A stretch of DNA of 64,000 nt from the NCBI GenBank assembly GCA_018398585.1, contig JAGTTD010000010.1, positions 79,501 through 143,500 on the forward strand. The letters are read 5' to 3'. Position numbers and translations under genes: made by a program. This document shows positions 32,927 through 43,429 of the stretch, in pieces. This stretch comes from Simmondsia chinensis (taxonomy: Eukaryota; Streptophyta; Magnoliopsida; Caryophyllales; Simmondsiaceae). Every line of letters starts with the position of its first letter. Positions within the stretch are counted from its first letter, which is position 1. The notes under the pieces were generated by a model. The model was not told the DNA's origin. It made no database searches and saw only the letters and a list, made by a program, of their open reading frames with translations.

Positions 32927-33883
32927 GTATGGGGCGAAGTGCAGGACGATGAAATAACAGCACACACAGAAGATGAAGGTGGCGGAGATGCGAATGCTGA
33001 GGTGGATGTGCGGACACACAAGGAAGGATAGGATCAGAAATGACGTTATAAGAGGCAAATTGGGCGTAGCCCCCATTGAAGATAAATTGAGGGAGCAACG
33101 TTTGAGGTGGTTCGGACATGTTAGAAGGAGACCGGACAACGCTCCAGTCAGGAGATGCGAACAGCCCCTTACTACACTAGGCAGGATAGGAAGAGGCAGG
33201 CCAAAGAAGAGATGGCTGGAGACGATCCGACAAGACCTCACCCACCTAAACCCTCGGGAGGAGATGGCTTTAGATAGGGCCCAATGGAGGGCTAGTATAG
33301 GGGTTATAGATGCTCTAGTTGGAGTAGGGTAGTCTAGCTTACTAGTGCTAGGCCTTGACATCCTCCTGGCTCACTTAGGTTGTGTACTTGCTCTCATGAG
33401 CTGCTACTTGCATACCTATCCTTTAATTTCAGCTTGATGTGGCTTGTTTTGAGTTTGTTGTTTTGCTCGCTGTGTGTTTTGCCCAACTCATGCTGTGTTG
33501 CTCTCCTGCTGCTAGGTCACATGCTCTATGCTGCGGACCATGTGGATCCGTTCCACAGCCCCTAATTCAAAATATAGTGTGAGGGGGACAGAGCTTCCAT
33601 TTCCAGGTACAATCCTCCGCCTCAAGGCGTTCTTTTTTCCAGGAATCTGTCAATCGGAGGAGCGCAACCAAGTTTCAAACCTCAAAGCCCTGCAAGGGAT
33701 GTGAAGCCCTTCTCAATGTCTTCCACTCGCCCAGTGGCTTCTCAGGTTGGGGGTCATCGGAAACAGCCTCTCTTCAGGGTAGCCCCCTGAAGGGGGAAGG
33801 CTACGTACATCTATCCCCCAAACCCTGCTTTTGCGGGAGCCCTTGCAGGCACTGGGTTTGTTGTTGTTGTTGTATTATTATTG
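32927..33883 (+). mobile_element. 5'-truncated RTE-clade LINE with (TTG)n tail
   Basis: 957-bp insertion flanked by the perfect 11-bp duplication TTATTTGATGC (32916-32926, 33884-33894). It opens within the C-terminal end of an RTE-type reverse transcriptase ORF and continues with a ~530-bp 3' UTR ending GGCACTGGGTTTGTTGTTG. The last ~130 bp recur in other insertions of this window. It sits in intron 2 of the S9 gene, antisense to it. Confidence 0.85.
32973..33332 (+). pseudogene. C-terminal remnant of RTE LINE reverse transcriptase ORF
   Basis: The frame reads MRMLRWMCGHTRKDRIRND, then LRWFGHVRRRPDNAPVRR and GRPKKRWLETIRQDL, ending in a stop at 33330-33332. These are hallmarks of the conserved C-terminus of RTE-clade LINE polyproteins. 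The endonuclease and catalytic RT domains are absent through 5' truncation. The surviving 119 codons are open, so the insertion may be fairly young. Confidence 0.85.
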
Positions 33884-34918
33884 TTATTTGATGCAAGCAA
33901 GAATATAACATCTTAGACTATAAAATCATTCATAGGCATTCACTTATTAGTTTAAACTTTTGATAGTTGGTTCTTTAACATGGTTTAGAGCCTTGTTGAC
34001 TAAGGGGTTAAAGTTGAAATCCTATCAACCTCCATTCTTAATATTGTATAATTTAAGTATGGGTGTGTGTGCACTATCCACACTTCAAGCCTAATGGACA
34101 TTTGCGAGATAGCAATGTTAAAGTATAAACCATTCCCAGATCTTCACCTAATGTTTTAAGTTTTTGGGATAGTTAGTTTCTTGACAATATCAATCACACC
34201 ATAAGCGAATAAGAAGACGGATTCACCTTTGAAAAGGATGGACTGCTTGTACAACCTTTGGTCCTGGTCATTGCAGAAAATAAGGGAATCCTGCAAAGTA
34301 CAGAAAGCCCCACCACCATACTCTTGAGCTGTAGACCGTACAGAGAACCCTTCAGGTGTGATATCAACGGGGTCCTCACCCTCCTTCTCTTCCTCCCTCA
34401 CCAGCACTCCCCTCCTGCATTCACAAACACAAAACCCCAGAGTTTGAGCCCAATTTACCCCAATCTAAAAAAAATTAACAGGTTTGATTACAAGAACCGG
34501 GCACTAATGTCTCAGTCATCTATTATCAGTTTGTATTAAATTTCATAGCCCCGACTCACAGAGTTGGCATACATAAGATCTACATATAAGTCTAAGTGGG
34601 GCTCCATCCTACAATTAATGGGCATTAGGTTGAGTGATCTGCTACACTTATATGTTGATCTCTTCACTCTCACAACTTCTATATAGGATTTATATTCGAC
34701 TCTACATAACAGTTTAGTTGTTTAGTTGTTGAGAGAATGGAAAAAGAAAGAACAAACCCGGAATCAGAAGGGCGGGTCTCGAGCCAGAGGAGACGATTGT
34801 GGGAGTCCAAAGCAAAGCCTTCTAAGCGTCTACTTGAAGCAGACACCAATTCTGCGGAGATGGGGGACCTCCATGGCCCATATGCTGCTGTTTTCACCTT
34901 CCTCTCCACGCCCGCCAT

Positions 34919-36183
34919 TGCTTTTTTTTTTCAGCAGCCTTCTGGTTGAATCAAAGGCAATGCCTTCTTCTACTTCACTTGCACACTGGATTTCCGTGAT
35001 CCTTTTGTTTTTCTTGGTTAAATATTATTAGTTTAGGGACAAGTGTTAACCAAATATTACTAGTTTAGGCACAAGTGTCCATGTGAAGAACAATGTTTAT
35101 TAGCAGTTTGTAGACTCGAGATTCGGGAACTTCATCTACCCCAAAATAAAATGTAGGAGTTTGCTCTCAACTTATTAAAAAATTTTGAGAATAGATTGAT
35201 GAGTGGAGACACAGTAGGATCAAGAATGCGATTCTAAAGGCAAGTAACCTTCCCTTCAACCCCAAAAAAGAAAATCATGCCTTGGATAGACGGTCCAAAT
35301 TTTGAAACTCCTGATGGTGGGGTAAGGTGGGCTTTGTCCAAGACAATTGCTAAATGTATTGAGATTCTAATTTTTATTTATATATATATATATATATTCA
35401 AAAAGATATTAGTCAATCATGCTTTTTTATAGGCTAACTAATGATTTTAATTGAAGGAGAGAGTCTTTGTGAAATAATTAACTTTGAAGTAAACATAAAT
35501 TTTTATTTTGATAGAATTGGAGCAAACATGATTATTATATTACATGCAAGTGTTCTGTTGGTTTACTAAATAAGTACATGGTTTCCTATGCAAATGGCTT
35601 GGGTTTGATCGTCCCCCATGTAAAATTTTACGTGCATAACTATTTAGTTTTTGAAAATAGAATAATATACATACAAAGGGGTGTAACTTGTTTAATTGTG
35701 CTATAAGAATTAATATGCATTTTCTATGCTATAATTTTGATTTATAAATCGTGAAGCAAAGTCACTCTTTCTTTTAGAAAATTTTATGGTAATAAGTTAT
35801 TGTCCCTTTGTAGCAGCTTTTTATTATTGAAATCACTTTTTTATGAGCAACTATCTATTATAAAAAAATTACATTTGTACTCAAAAAAAAATAATCCGCT
35901 AGCAAATGTCCACGTGGATGTCAATGCCCAAATGGACATCACCATGGGAAATACCTTTTTTAGGGACCCAAAATTTTAAAAATTATCATTTTCTCAATAT
36001 TTTTGAGGAAAATAACTGCAACACATACTATATATATATATATTAGAACATAAATTTGATAAAATATAAAACTTGAAAAGATGAAGCGCCAAATCAAGGT
36101 GCATGCATTTAATAAATCACCAACACAATATTATTTATTTCATCATAAGTATTACAAATGAAGCATAGACATCTATAAAAAAC
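34919..36183. other. AT-rich interval upstream of the S9 gene and before the intact copia element
   Basis: The first 100-300 bp are the probable promoter/leader of the minus-strand S9 gene. The rest is AT-rich with TA runs near 35382-35398 and 36029-36042. No gene recognised. Confidence 0.4.
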
Positions 36184-36188
36184 AATAC

Positions 36189-37172
36189 TGTTGTAAAATT
36201 GGTCCCTATATGACTTAACTATGTCAAGAAAATTTAAGTCAAGAAATGTTCAAATATTATAGATTAAAGGGTGTAAATGTCAAGTGGCATAAGTTGTAAA
36301 TTTTTTGGTAAATATATTTTTGGGTACCCAGCTATTACTGTACATTTAAATAATTCAAGAGGTAAAATACCATTTCTGCCCCTGACCGTGTGCGTTATTT
36401 ACTTACCCGTGCCACTGCCCGCTGCCCGAATCTTCTCCAAGAAGCTTCCTGTTTTTCAGTTTAAAGCGATGACACGCGTCAGCCATCCGGGTAAACTGTT
36501 TGTGTTTCTTGAGGGCTTTTATGGACCGTTGATCTGGTTCGTACGAACGGCCGAGATTGAACCTTGAGCTTTGCCACGGATCGGAGATCGGTTGCCTATA
36601 TATACTGACCCTTTTAGGGTCTGCCGTACGCTTTTCATTTGCTCTCCGTTTTTCTCTTCAGCCACCGCCTCTCTTTGGTTTGCTCTGGCGATCTTGAGGC
36701 GATCGAAGGCGATTGAGTATATTCGTGGGTGTTAAGGCTTGATCGTTCAAATCTTGGTAGTTTGGAGCATGTATGAAGCCTTGTAGGCTTCGGTTGTAAG
36801 CTTTCTTCTCCCTTACTCTTTATTTTCGTTCTTCTTTAGGCTTCTGACTTAGAAGCCTCAAGGATCGGTTGTGTAAAGTTGTATATCGTTGAAGTCTGGT
36901 CTGTAATATTTGAACTCGACTTATAGTGGATAGACTTCCCTAGAAATAGGGAGCCGTGGAGTAGGTCCTTCTTTAAAGGCTGAACCACGTAAATCTCGTT
37001 GTTATCGCTGTGTTCTTTGTGCATGTGTTCGGTGTTGGATGAATCTTGCTTAACTACAGTTACAGGTTTCTTGAACTAGATCTGAAGTAGTGAATCTTTG
37101 TTGTTATTGTCATCATATCAAGAACTAAAGTTGATAAGCTTAAACCCTAGGAATACGACCTGAAACTCAACA
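36189..37172 (+). repeat. 5' LTR of the intact copia element
   Basis: 984 bp. A TATATATA box at 36597-36604 is the likely core promoter, with a transcript start probably about 30 bp downstream. It contains short incidental frames only. Confidence 0.95.
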
Positions 37173-37174
37173 AG

Positions 37175-37186
37175 TGGTATCAGAGC
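37175..37186 (+). other. Primer-binding site (tRNA-Met type)
   Basis: TGGTATCAGAGC begins two bases after the 5' LTR and is complementary to the 3' end of plant initiator tRNA-Met. This is where minus-strand DNA synthesis would start. Confidence 0.9.
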
Positions 37187-37214
37187 ATCAGGTTCTTTAC
37201 CTTAAAGAAACAGT

Positions 37215-40200
37215 ATGGCGTCTGCTAGGGTTGACATTGAAAGGTTTGACGGTAGGAATGATTTCAACCTATGGAAACTAAAAATGAAAGCTATCCTTAT
37301 GGCACAAGGTGCTGGAACTGCACTTTTGCCCGAAAAGGATCAACCAACTTATCTAACTGAAAAGGAGAAAGTAGAAGTCGAACATAAAGCTTATGCTTCT
37401 TTATTACTTAGTCTTGATAACTCGGTACTTAATCAGATTCGCTCTGAAAAGACCGTAGCAGATATATGGGCTAAGTTAGAAGAAATCTACAAGTCTGAGT
37501 CATTGTCCAATAGGATATTGTGCATGGAATCCCTTTTCACCTTTAAGGTGAGTGAGACTAAACCCCTAGAGGACTCTATAGATGAGTTCCATAAAATCTG
37601 TCAAGATCTAGAAAATGTGAAAGTTACTGTTGCTGATGAATTGTTGGCTGTATTGTTACTATGTGCCTTACCTAAATATCTTAGGTCCTTTAAAGACACA
37701 CTAAGATATGGACGTGACACTGTAGCATTGAAAGACGTAACAAAGGCCCTAAGATCCAAGATCCTAGAACTTAGGAAGGAAGGGAAGTATCCACCAACCA
37801 GTAACAGTGGGGAAGGGCTGTCAGTCAGGGGTAGGACAAAGACTCGAGACAACCATAACAACCATAACAACCATAACAACCATAACAACTACAACAATAA
37901 GGAAAGGAGAAGAAGTAAGAGTCGAAACAGATCTAGTTCAAGACCTAGAAGAGATTGTAGTAAAGTAAAGTGTTATGAGTGTGGTAAACTAGGCCACATT
38001 AAAAGATACTGTCCAGATTACCAAAGAAAATTTAACGGCACAACGGACAACACTGAATTTAATGACGGATATGACTCCGCTGAAGTATTAGTAGTATCCA
38101 CAGACCAAACTACACATGAGTGGGTTCTAGACTCAGGGTGTAGCTTCCATATGACTTCAGATAGATCCTTCTTTACTGAATACCGGACTGTAGCAGGGGG
38201 AAAGGTGCTGTTGGGAAATAACCACGGATGCCAAGTAGTTGGGATAGGGTCAGTTAGGGTTAAGGGGTCAAACGGGATTGACTTTACCCTAAAGGGAGTT
38301 AGGCATGTGCCTGAACTTAGAAGGAACCTAATTTCTCTAGGACAATTAGACCAGGCTGGTATGACCTTAAAGGCACAACAGGGGGTAATGAAGGTCCTTA
38401 AGGGTTCCCTTGTAATGCTAAGAGGAGAGGTCAAGAACGGTCTATATGTGCTTAGAGGTGACGTAGTTCCTGCTGGCTGCTCTATTGTAGAGAAAACTGA
38501 CCTAACCAACCTTTGGCACAAAAGATTAGGACATGTATCAGAGAGGGGCCTGAATGAGCTGAACAAGAGAGGGCTGTTAGGGGGTGGTTATGTGTCTAAA
38601 CCTGATTTCTGTGAGTCATGCATATTTGGAAAACATCATAAACTATCTTTTAAATCTGGAATCCATATAACTAAGTCACCGTTAGACTATATCCACTCTG
38701 ACCTGTGGGGACCAGCAAGGGTACCCACTTTAGGTGGAGCATACTACTTCCTATCTATGGTAGATGATTTCTCTAGGAAGGTTTGGGTTTACCTACTTAA
38801 AACAAAGGATGAATGTTTCAGTGCCTTTGTTAGGTGGAAGAACCTTATAGAAAATCAAACAGGTAGGAAGATTAAGGTACTTAGAACTGATAATGGACTT
38901 GAATATATAAACGCTGAATTTGATAGTTTATGTGCTCAAAATGGTATTAAAAGACACAACACTGTTAGGAAAACTCCTCAACAAAACGGACTAGTTGAAA
39001 GAATGAACCGTACGCTCCTAGACAGGGTAAGATGCATGTTATTTGCATCAGGACTTGGTAAAAACTTTTGGGGGGAGGCTGTAGCTACTGCATGTTATCT
39101 AATTAATCGTACTCCCTCCTCTGCAATTGATTTTAAAACTCCTGAGGAAAAATGGACTGGAAAAACAAGCGACTATTCTATTTTAAAGGTTTTTGGATGT
39201 GCTGCGTATGCGCATCAATCTGAAGGAAAACTTGAACCCAGGGCTATAAAAGGTGTTTTTCTAGGCTATCCGGATGGTGTAAAGGGGTATAGGGTGGGTG
39301 TTAGGGATGGGAACAGAACCAAAATAATAATTAGTAGGGATGTAACCTTTAATGAAGAGGAATTCCCTTACTTGGAGAAAATAATGGCTGCCGATACAGC
39401 AGCCACTTCCTCCAACCCTAGGAAGTATGATCCTGAACTCTATGAGTTCGAGATCAGCCCACCAGAGCCTGTATACCAGGAAAACCAGACCTTAAATCCT
39501 GAGGAAGAGGTGACTGACAGTGCTGAAGGGAGCACTGAACCTCAAGAAACAATTGAACAAACAGACCTATCAAACTACCAACTAGCTAGAGATAGGGAGA
39601 GGAGAGAAATTAGGGCACCAGCTAGGTTTGGCAGTGCGGATTGTATTGCATTTGCCCTAAATACTGCCCTAGAGTATGTAGAATCAGAACCTCTCACTTA
39701 TACTCAGGCTATTAATGGGGCTGCCTCTGAACAGTGGCTTAAAGCCATGACAGAGGAAATGGAGAGCCTCAAAAGGAACAAAACTTGGGTTTTGGTTCCT
39801 AAACCAATGGATAGGAAATTGGTAGGTTCTAAGTGGATTTATAAGGTAAAAGAACCCGATACATCATCTGGACAGCCAAGGTTCAAGGCTCGACTAGTTG
39901 CAAAAGGTTTTTCACAAAAGGAAGGGGTAGACTATAATGAGATTTTTTCTCCCGTTGTAAAGCACACAACCATAAGAATACTTATGGCACTAACTGCTAA
40001 GTTTAGCCTATTTCTGGAACAAATGGATGTTACAACAGCTTTCCTTCATGGTGAGCTGGATGAGGAAATCTTTATGGCCCAACCTGAGGGTTTTATTGAA
40101 CCAAACCATGAAAACCATGTTTGTCTACTTAAGAGGTCTTTATATGGCCTAAAACAATCCCCAAGACAATGGTACAAACGATTTGACCAATTTATAAGAA

Positions 40201-41261
40201 GCAGGGGCTTTAGTAGATCAATACATGATACTTGTTTTTACTTTAAACATGCTGATACTGTTGATGCACTGTATTTGCTGATTTATGTGGATGATATGCT
40301 GCTGGCCAGTAAATCCATGAACCATATTAATGATTTGAAACTAACGCTTTGTGCTGAGTTCGATATGAAAGATCTAGGAAAGGCCAAGAAGATACTTGGT
40401 ATGGAAATTACCAGGGATCCAACAGCTGAAACAGTGCACTTATCTCAACAAAGGTATTTGGAAAAGGTATTGGTTAGATTCAACATGTCTGAATGTAAAC
40501 CTGTAAAATTGCCCTTAGCAAGTCAGTATAAGTATACAGTTCAACAGTGTCCCACGAATGAGATAGAAAAGAAACAAATGGAAAGAGTCCCATATGCGAA
40601 TGTTATAGGTTCCTTAATGTATGCTATGACTTGTACACGTCCAGACTTAGCTTTTCCTTTAAGTGTTTTGTCTAGGTTTATGAGTAACCCCGGAAAGGAA
40701 CATTGGGATGGAGTTAAGTGGTTGTTAAGGTACATTAAACAAACCTATAAACTGGGACTTACTTTTGGTCGGACAAAAACCTACCTTAGATTGATAGGTT
40801 ACACCGATTCTGACTTTGGGGGGGACGTAGATAAAAGGAGATCCACTAGTGCTTACATTTACACTTTAAATGGTGGAGCCATTTGTTGGAAGTCTAAGTT
40901 GCAGCCTGTGACTGCGCTGTCAACCACTGAGGCTGAATTTGAGGCCCTCACAGAAGCCATAAAAGAGGCTACCTGGCTGAGAGGCTTACTGTCAGAAATA
41001 AACCTCGATAACGGGCCTCCCGTACTGTTTTCGGACAGTCAATCAGCCCTTGCATTGTGTAAAAACCCCGTGTTTCATGATAGGACTAAGCACTTAGCTA
41101 TCAAGAGGAATTTTGTAAACGACATGCTTGAAAGGAACACTGTTGAACTGCGAAAAATCTGTACTGCTGAAAATCCAGTGGATATGGGCACAAAAAATTT
41201 GACTTTGGACAAGTTACTTAAATGTATTAACTTGGTTCAAAGTAATTGGGACCATGGATGA
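37215..41261 (+). CDS. Copia Gag-Pol polyprotein, 1,348 aa, intact
   Basis: One uninterrupted frame. Gag (about 1-290) starts VDIERFDGRNDFNLWKLKMK and has an Asn/His-rich stretch made by repeats of a 9-bp unit (about 37855-37890), then a zinc knuckle CYECGKLGHIKRYC from residue 253. The aspartic protease follows (WVLDSGCSFHMT, Asp306). Integrase has the zinc-binding HKRLGH...CESC and catalytic Asp/Asp/Glu in HSDLWGP, TDNGLEY and QQNGLVERMNR. Reverse transcriptase has YVDDMLLAS from residue 1024, and RNase H YTDSDFGGD near residue 1198. The gene order protease-integrase-RT-RNase H defines copia (Pseudoviridae). All key residues are present, so it could be autonomous; expression cannot be judged. 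Confidence 0.95.
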   Translation: MASARVDIERFDGRNDFNLWKLKMKAILMAQGAGTALLPEKDQPTYLTEKEKVEVEHKAYASLLLSLDNSVLNQIRSEKTVADIWAKLEEIYKSESLSNRILCMESLFTFKVSETKPLEDSIDEFHKICQDLENVKVTVADELLAVLLLCALPKYLRSFKDTLRYGRDTVALKDVTKALRSKILELRKEGKYPPTSNSGEGLSVRGRTKTRDNHNNHNNHNNHNNYNNKERRRSKSRNRSSSRPRRDCSKVKCYECGKLGHIKRYCPDYQRKFNGTTDNTEFNDGYDSAEVLVVSTDQTTHEWVLDSGCSFHMTSDRSFFTEYRTVAGGKVLLGNNHGCQVVGIGSVRVKGSNGIDFTLKGVRHVPELRRNLISLGQLDQAGMTLKAQQGVMKVLKGSLVMLRGEVKNGLYVLRGDVVPAGCSIVEKTDLTNLWHKRLGHVSERGLNELNKRGLLGGGYVSKPDFCESCIFGKHHKLSFKSGIHITKSPLDYIHSDLWGPARVPTLGGAYYFLSMVDDFSRKVWVYLLKTKDECFSAFVRWKNLIENQTGRKIKVLRTDNGLEYINAEFDSLCAQNGIKRHNTVRKTPQQNGLVERMNRTLLDRVRCMLFASGLGKNFWGEAVATACYLINRTPSSAIDFKTPEEKWTGKTSDYSILKVFGCAAYAHQSEGKLEPRAIKGVFLGYPDGVKGYRVGVRDGNRTKIIISRDVTFNEEEFPYLEKIMAADTAATSSNPRKYDPELYEFEISPPEPVYQENQTLNPEEEVTDSAEGSTEPQETIEQTDLSNYQLARDRERREIRAPARFGSADCIAFALNTALEYVESEPLTYTQAINGAASEQWLKAMTEEMESLKRNKTWVLVPKPMDRKLVGSKWIYKVKEPDTSSGQPRFKARLVAKGFSQKEGVDYNEIFSPVVKHTTIRILMALTAKFSLFLEQMDVTTAFLHGELDEEIFMAQPEGFIEPNHENHVCLLKRSLYGLKQSPRQWYKRFDQFIRSRGFSRSIHDTCFYFKHADTVDALYLLIYVDDMLLASKSMNHINDLKLTLCAEFDMKDLGKAKKILGMEITRDPTAETVHLSQQRYLEKVLVRFNMSECKPVKLPLASQYKYTVQQCPTNEIEKKQMERVPYANVIGSLMYAMTCTRPDLAFPLSVLSRFMSNPGKEHWDGVKWLLRYIKQTYKLGLTFGRTKTYLRLIGYTDSDFGGDVDKRRSTSAYIYTLNGGAICWKSKLQPVTALSTTEAEFEALTEAIKEATWLRGLLSEINLDNGPPVLFSDSQSALALCKNPVFHDRTKHLAIKRNFVNDMLERNTVELRKICTAENPVDMGTKNLTLDKLLKCINLVQSNWDHG

Positions 41262-41324
41262 CGAACCCAATGTGTTTTTTGCTCCTATTACTAGGGAATG
41301 TCCAGTAGTTAATCCATATAGGTA

Positions 41325-41338
41325 CCAAGGTGGAGAAT
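41325..41338 (+). other. Polypurine tract of the intact copia element
   Basis: CAAGGTGGAGAAT directly precedes the 3' LTR and is the expected plus-strand primer site. Confidence 0.7.
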
Positions 41339-42322
41339 TGTTGTAAAATTGGTCCCTATATGACTTAACTATGTCAAGAAAATTTAAGTCAAGAAATGTT
41401 CAAATATTATAGATTAAAGGGTGTAAATGTCAAGTGGCATAAGTTGTAAATTTTTTGGTAAATATATTTTTGGGTACCCAGCTATTACTGTACATTTAAA
41501 TAATTCAAGAGGTAAAATACCATTTCTGCCCCTGACCGTGTGCGTTATTTACTTACCCGTGCCACTGCCCGCTGCCCGAATCTTCTCCAAGAAGCTTCCT
41601 GTTTTTCAGTTTAAAGCGATGACACGCGTCAGCCATCCGGGTAAACTGTTTGTGTTTCTTGAGGGCTTTTATGGACCGTTGATCTGGTTCGTACGAACGG
41701 CCGAGATTGAACCTTGAGCTTTGCCACGGATCGGAGATCGGTTGCCTATATATACTGACCCTTTTAGGGTCTGCCGTACGCTTTTCATTTGCTCTCCGTT
41801 TTTCTCTTCAGCCACCGCCTCTCTTTGGTTTGCTCTGGCGATCTTGAGGCGATCGAAGGCGATTGAGTATATTCGTGGGTGTTAAGGCTTGATCGTTCAA
41901 ATCTTGGTAGTTTGGAGCATGTATGAAGCCTTGTAGGCTTCGGTTGTAAGCTTTCTTCTCCCTTACTCTTTATTTTCGTTCTTCTTTAGGCTTCTGACTT
42001 AGAAGCCTCAAGGATCGGTTGTGTAAAGTTGTATATCGTTGAAGTCTGGTCTGTAATATTTGAACTCGACTTATAGTGGATAGACTTCCCTAGAAATAGG
42101 GAGCCGTGGAGTAGGTCCTTCTTTAAAGGCTGAACCACGTAAATCTCGTTGTTATCGCTGTGTTCTTTGTGCATGTGTTCGGTGTTGGATGAATCTTGCT
42201 TAACTACAGTTACAGGTTTCTTGAACTAGATCTGAAGTAGTGAATCTTTGTTGTTATTGTCATCATATCAAGAACTAAAGTTGATAAGCTTAAACCCTAG
42301 GAATACGACCTGAAACTCAACA
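41339..42322 (+). repeat. 3' LTR of the intact copia element
   Basis: 984 bp, apparently identical to the 5' LTR. It ends 86 bp from the stop codon of the convergent phytocyanin gene and could supply or disturb that gene's 3' end. Confidence 0.95.
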
Positions 42323-42407
42323 AATACAATTTATTAGTGTGGATTAATAAAAGATGAAGGAAAAATAAACCAAAAATGTGCTCATTTGATGAACAGTATA
42401 TTTTATT

Positions 42408-43319
42408 TTAGTAGAAAAAGGGAAAGATGGGAGTGACAAAGAACTTCATCATGCCAAGTTTGCAGTGAATGCCATTGCTTTCTCCGCATGCAAAGTAGTG
42501 AGTTTGCCATGGCCTCCTCAGCACGAACTTGAACCCTTCTCCCATTCCTTGCGTTGGCCCCGCCACTCGCTTTCCTCTTCTTAAATCACAGTTCTTGTAG
42601 CTCCAGTAGTCTGGCAGCATGTACACACTGTGGTTGTGCCCTGACCCGTTTAGCGCCGGCTTGTACTTGAACACTACATGCATACATACATAGTATTCAA
42701 TATTCGAAATCCATCAAAATCCCAAAATATGCCATAGCACATTATTAAATATATGCATGCATATATAAATACCAGCTACTTAGAGGGAATAATAAGCATG
42801 TTAACTTCCAGTAGGTAAAGTCTCTAAGCCCAACTAACATATAGAATTTGCATATAATTAGTTCAACTAAAGTTGCATTATAAAATTAATTGACATTAGT
42901 TAGAGTAGCCAACTATTCTCTCCCACAACTCCTATGTTGAAATTCTTACTGGGCTCGGTGTTGAAATTCCTAACAAAGTACATACCCAAAACGTCATTGA
43001 GGAAGAAAGGGCCATTCTGGAGAGCCCAGTCAGAGTAGTTGAACCCAAAGTTCCAGTTCATGGACCCACCCACCGCCACCTGGCTCGGGCCACGTCTGGT
43101 GCGATTCCTGTGGCTTGAGAAAGGGCAGTCTGTGTCATTGTACTTCCAGTTATACCCCCATGGCCCAGGCCACCAGAACGGACCACCTCTATTCATGTTC
43201 TTGTTCTCGTTCACATTCATCATGTTGCTGCGGCCGGCCGCCATGGTTAGCCCCCAAAAGAATGAAGAAGCCGCTATGGTTGCCAAAACCAAGATCCTAT
43301 TGGAAGTGGCCCAACCCAT
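42408..43319 (-). CDS. Phytocyanin-like blue copper protein, 2 exons
   Basis: Exons 43319-42986 and 42673-42408 join in phase (G|TG completes Val in NDVLVFKYKP) to give 199 aa. The start MGWATSNRILVLATIAASSF is a probable signal peptide. An unusual insert of about 45 residues rich in Asn, Trp, Pro and Arg (GGPFWWPGPWGYNWKYND) precedes the cupredoxin domain, which starts at VGGSMNWNFGFNYSDW. Copper-ligand positions are filled: His in HNHSVYML, Cys in HYFACG, His in GIHCK, and a Met in GMMKF. The two disulfide cysteines (YKNCD, HCK) are also there. Phytocyanins are apoplastic or membrane-anchored electron-transfer or cell-wall proteins. No GPI-anchor-like tail is visible, so it is probably secreted. 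A TATA box lies upstream. Subfamily was not resolved. Confidence 0.85.
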
Positions 43320-43412
43320 CTGTGTTAAAATATAATAGAATATGCTTAAGGGGTTAATTTAATGAAAGGGGAGGATTTGTGAATGGTGAAATGAAATGAA
43401 GGCCTATCATGG

Positions 43413-43422
43413 GTTTATATAG
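43413..43422 (-). promoter_or_regulatory. TATA box of the phytocyanin-like gene
   Basis: The minus strand reads CTATATAAAC about 95 bp upstream of the ATG at 43319, a normal distance for a plant core promoter with a leader of about 60 bp. Confidence 0.65.
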
Positions 43423-43429
43423 AAATAAG

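Larger units (their letters stand above)
24482..34918 (-). pseudogene. S9 prolyl-oligopeptidase/acylaminoacyl-peptidase-like gene with disabling lesions
   Basis: Eighteen exons on the minus strand: 34918-34758, 34414-34227, 31454-31350, 31278-31207, 30012-29865, 29710-29628, 29465-29410, 28828-28692, 28584-28494, 28379-28314, 28236-28014, 26718-26617, 26512-26427, 26316-26194, 25911-25842, 25715-25624, 25024-24920, 24595-24482. The protein would be about 673 aa, like Arabidopsis At5g36210 without its transit peptide: an N-terminal beta-propeller (EYGGGAF, RKTGFWNIYKW), then an alpha/beta hydrolase with nucleophile GCSAGGY (exon 14), Asp in FQGLED (exon 16) and His in EGEPHGFRK (exon 17). Three defects stand out. 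A TGA at 28745-28747 interrupts exon 8 (WVFGIS*YDF). The exon 7/8 junction is one base out of phase because the GT at 29410-29409 falls inside the Trp codon. Exon 14 ends at GCGAGT, a GC donor. Either this is a decaying copy or one or more bases are misread. The remaining junctions are GT-AG and in phase. Confidence 0.75.
36189..42322 (+). mobile_element. Apparently intact Ty1/copia LTR retrotransposon
   Basis: 6,134 bp with 984-bp LTRs (36189-37172 and 41339-42322), TGTTG...CAACA ends, and the perfect 5-bp target duplication AATAC (36184-36188, 42323-42327). Internal parts in order: tRNA-Met primer-binding site, one uninterrupted Gag-Pol frame, and a purine-rich tract before the 3' LTR. I compared the LTRs line by line at a constant offset of 5,150 and saw no difference, which points to a recent insertion. 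It lies between the S9 gene and the phytocyanin gene, ending 86 bp past the phytocyanin stop codon. Confidence 0.95.

Noticed and set aside
36277..36567. 96-codon frame repeated at 41427-41717 as a conserved gene
   Set aside because: Both copies lie at the same place in the two LTRs of the copia element. The identity reflects LTR duplication, and no domain is recognisable.
37851..37891. Short tandem repeat as an independent feature
   Set aside because: The 9-bp repeat encodes an Asn/His stretch in frame within Gag and is part of the element's coding sequence.
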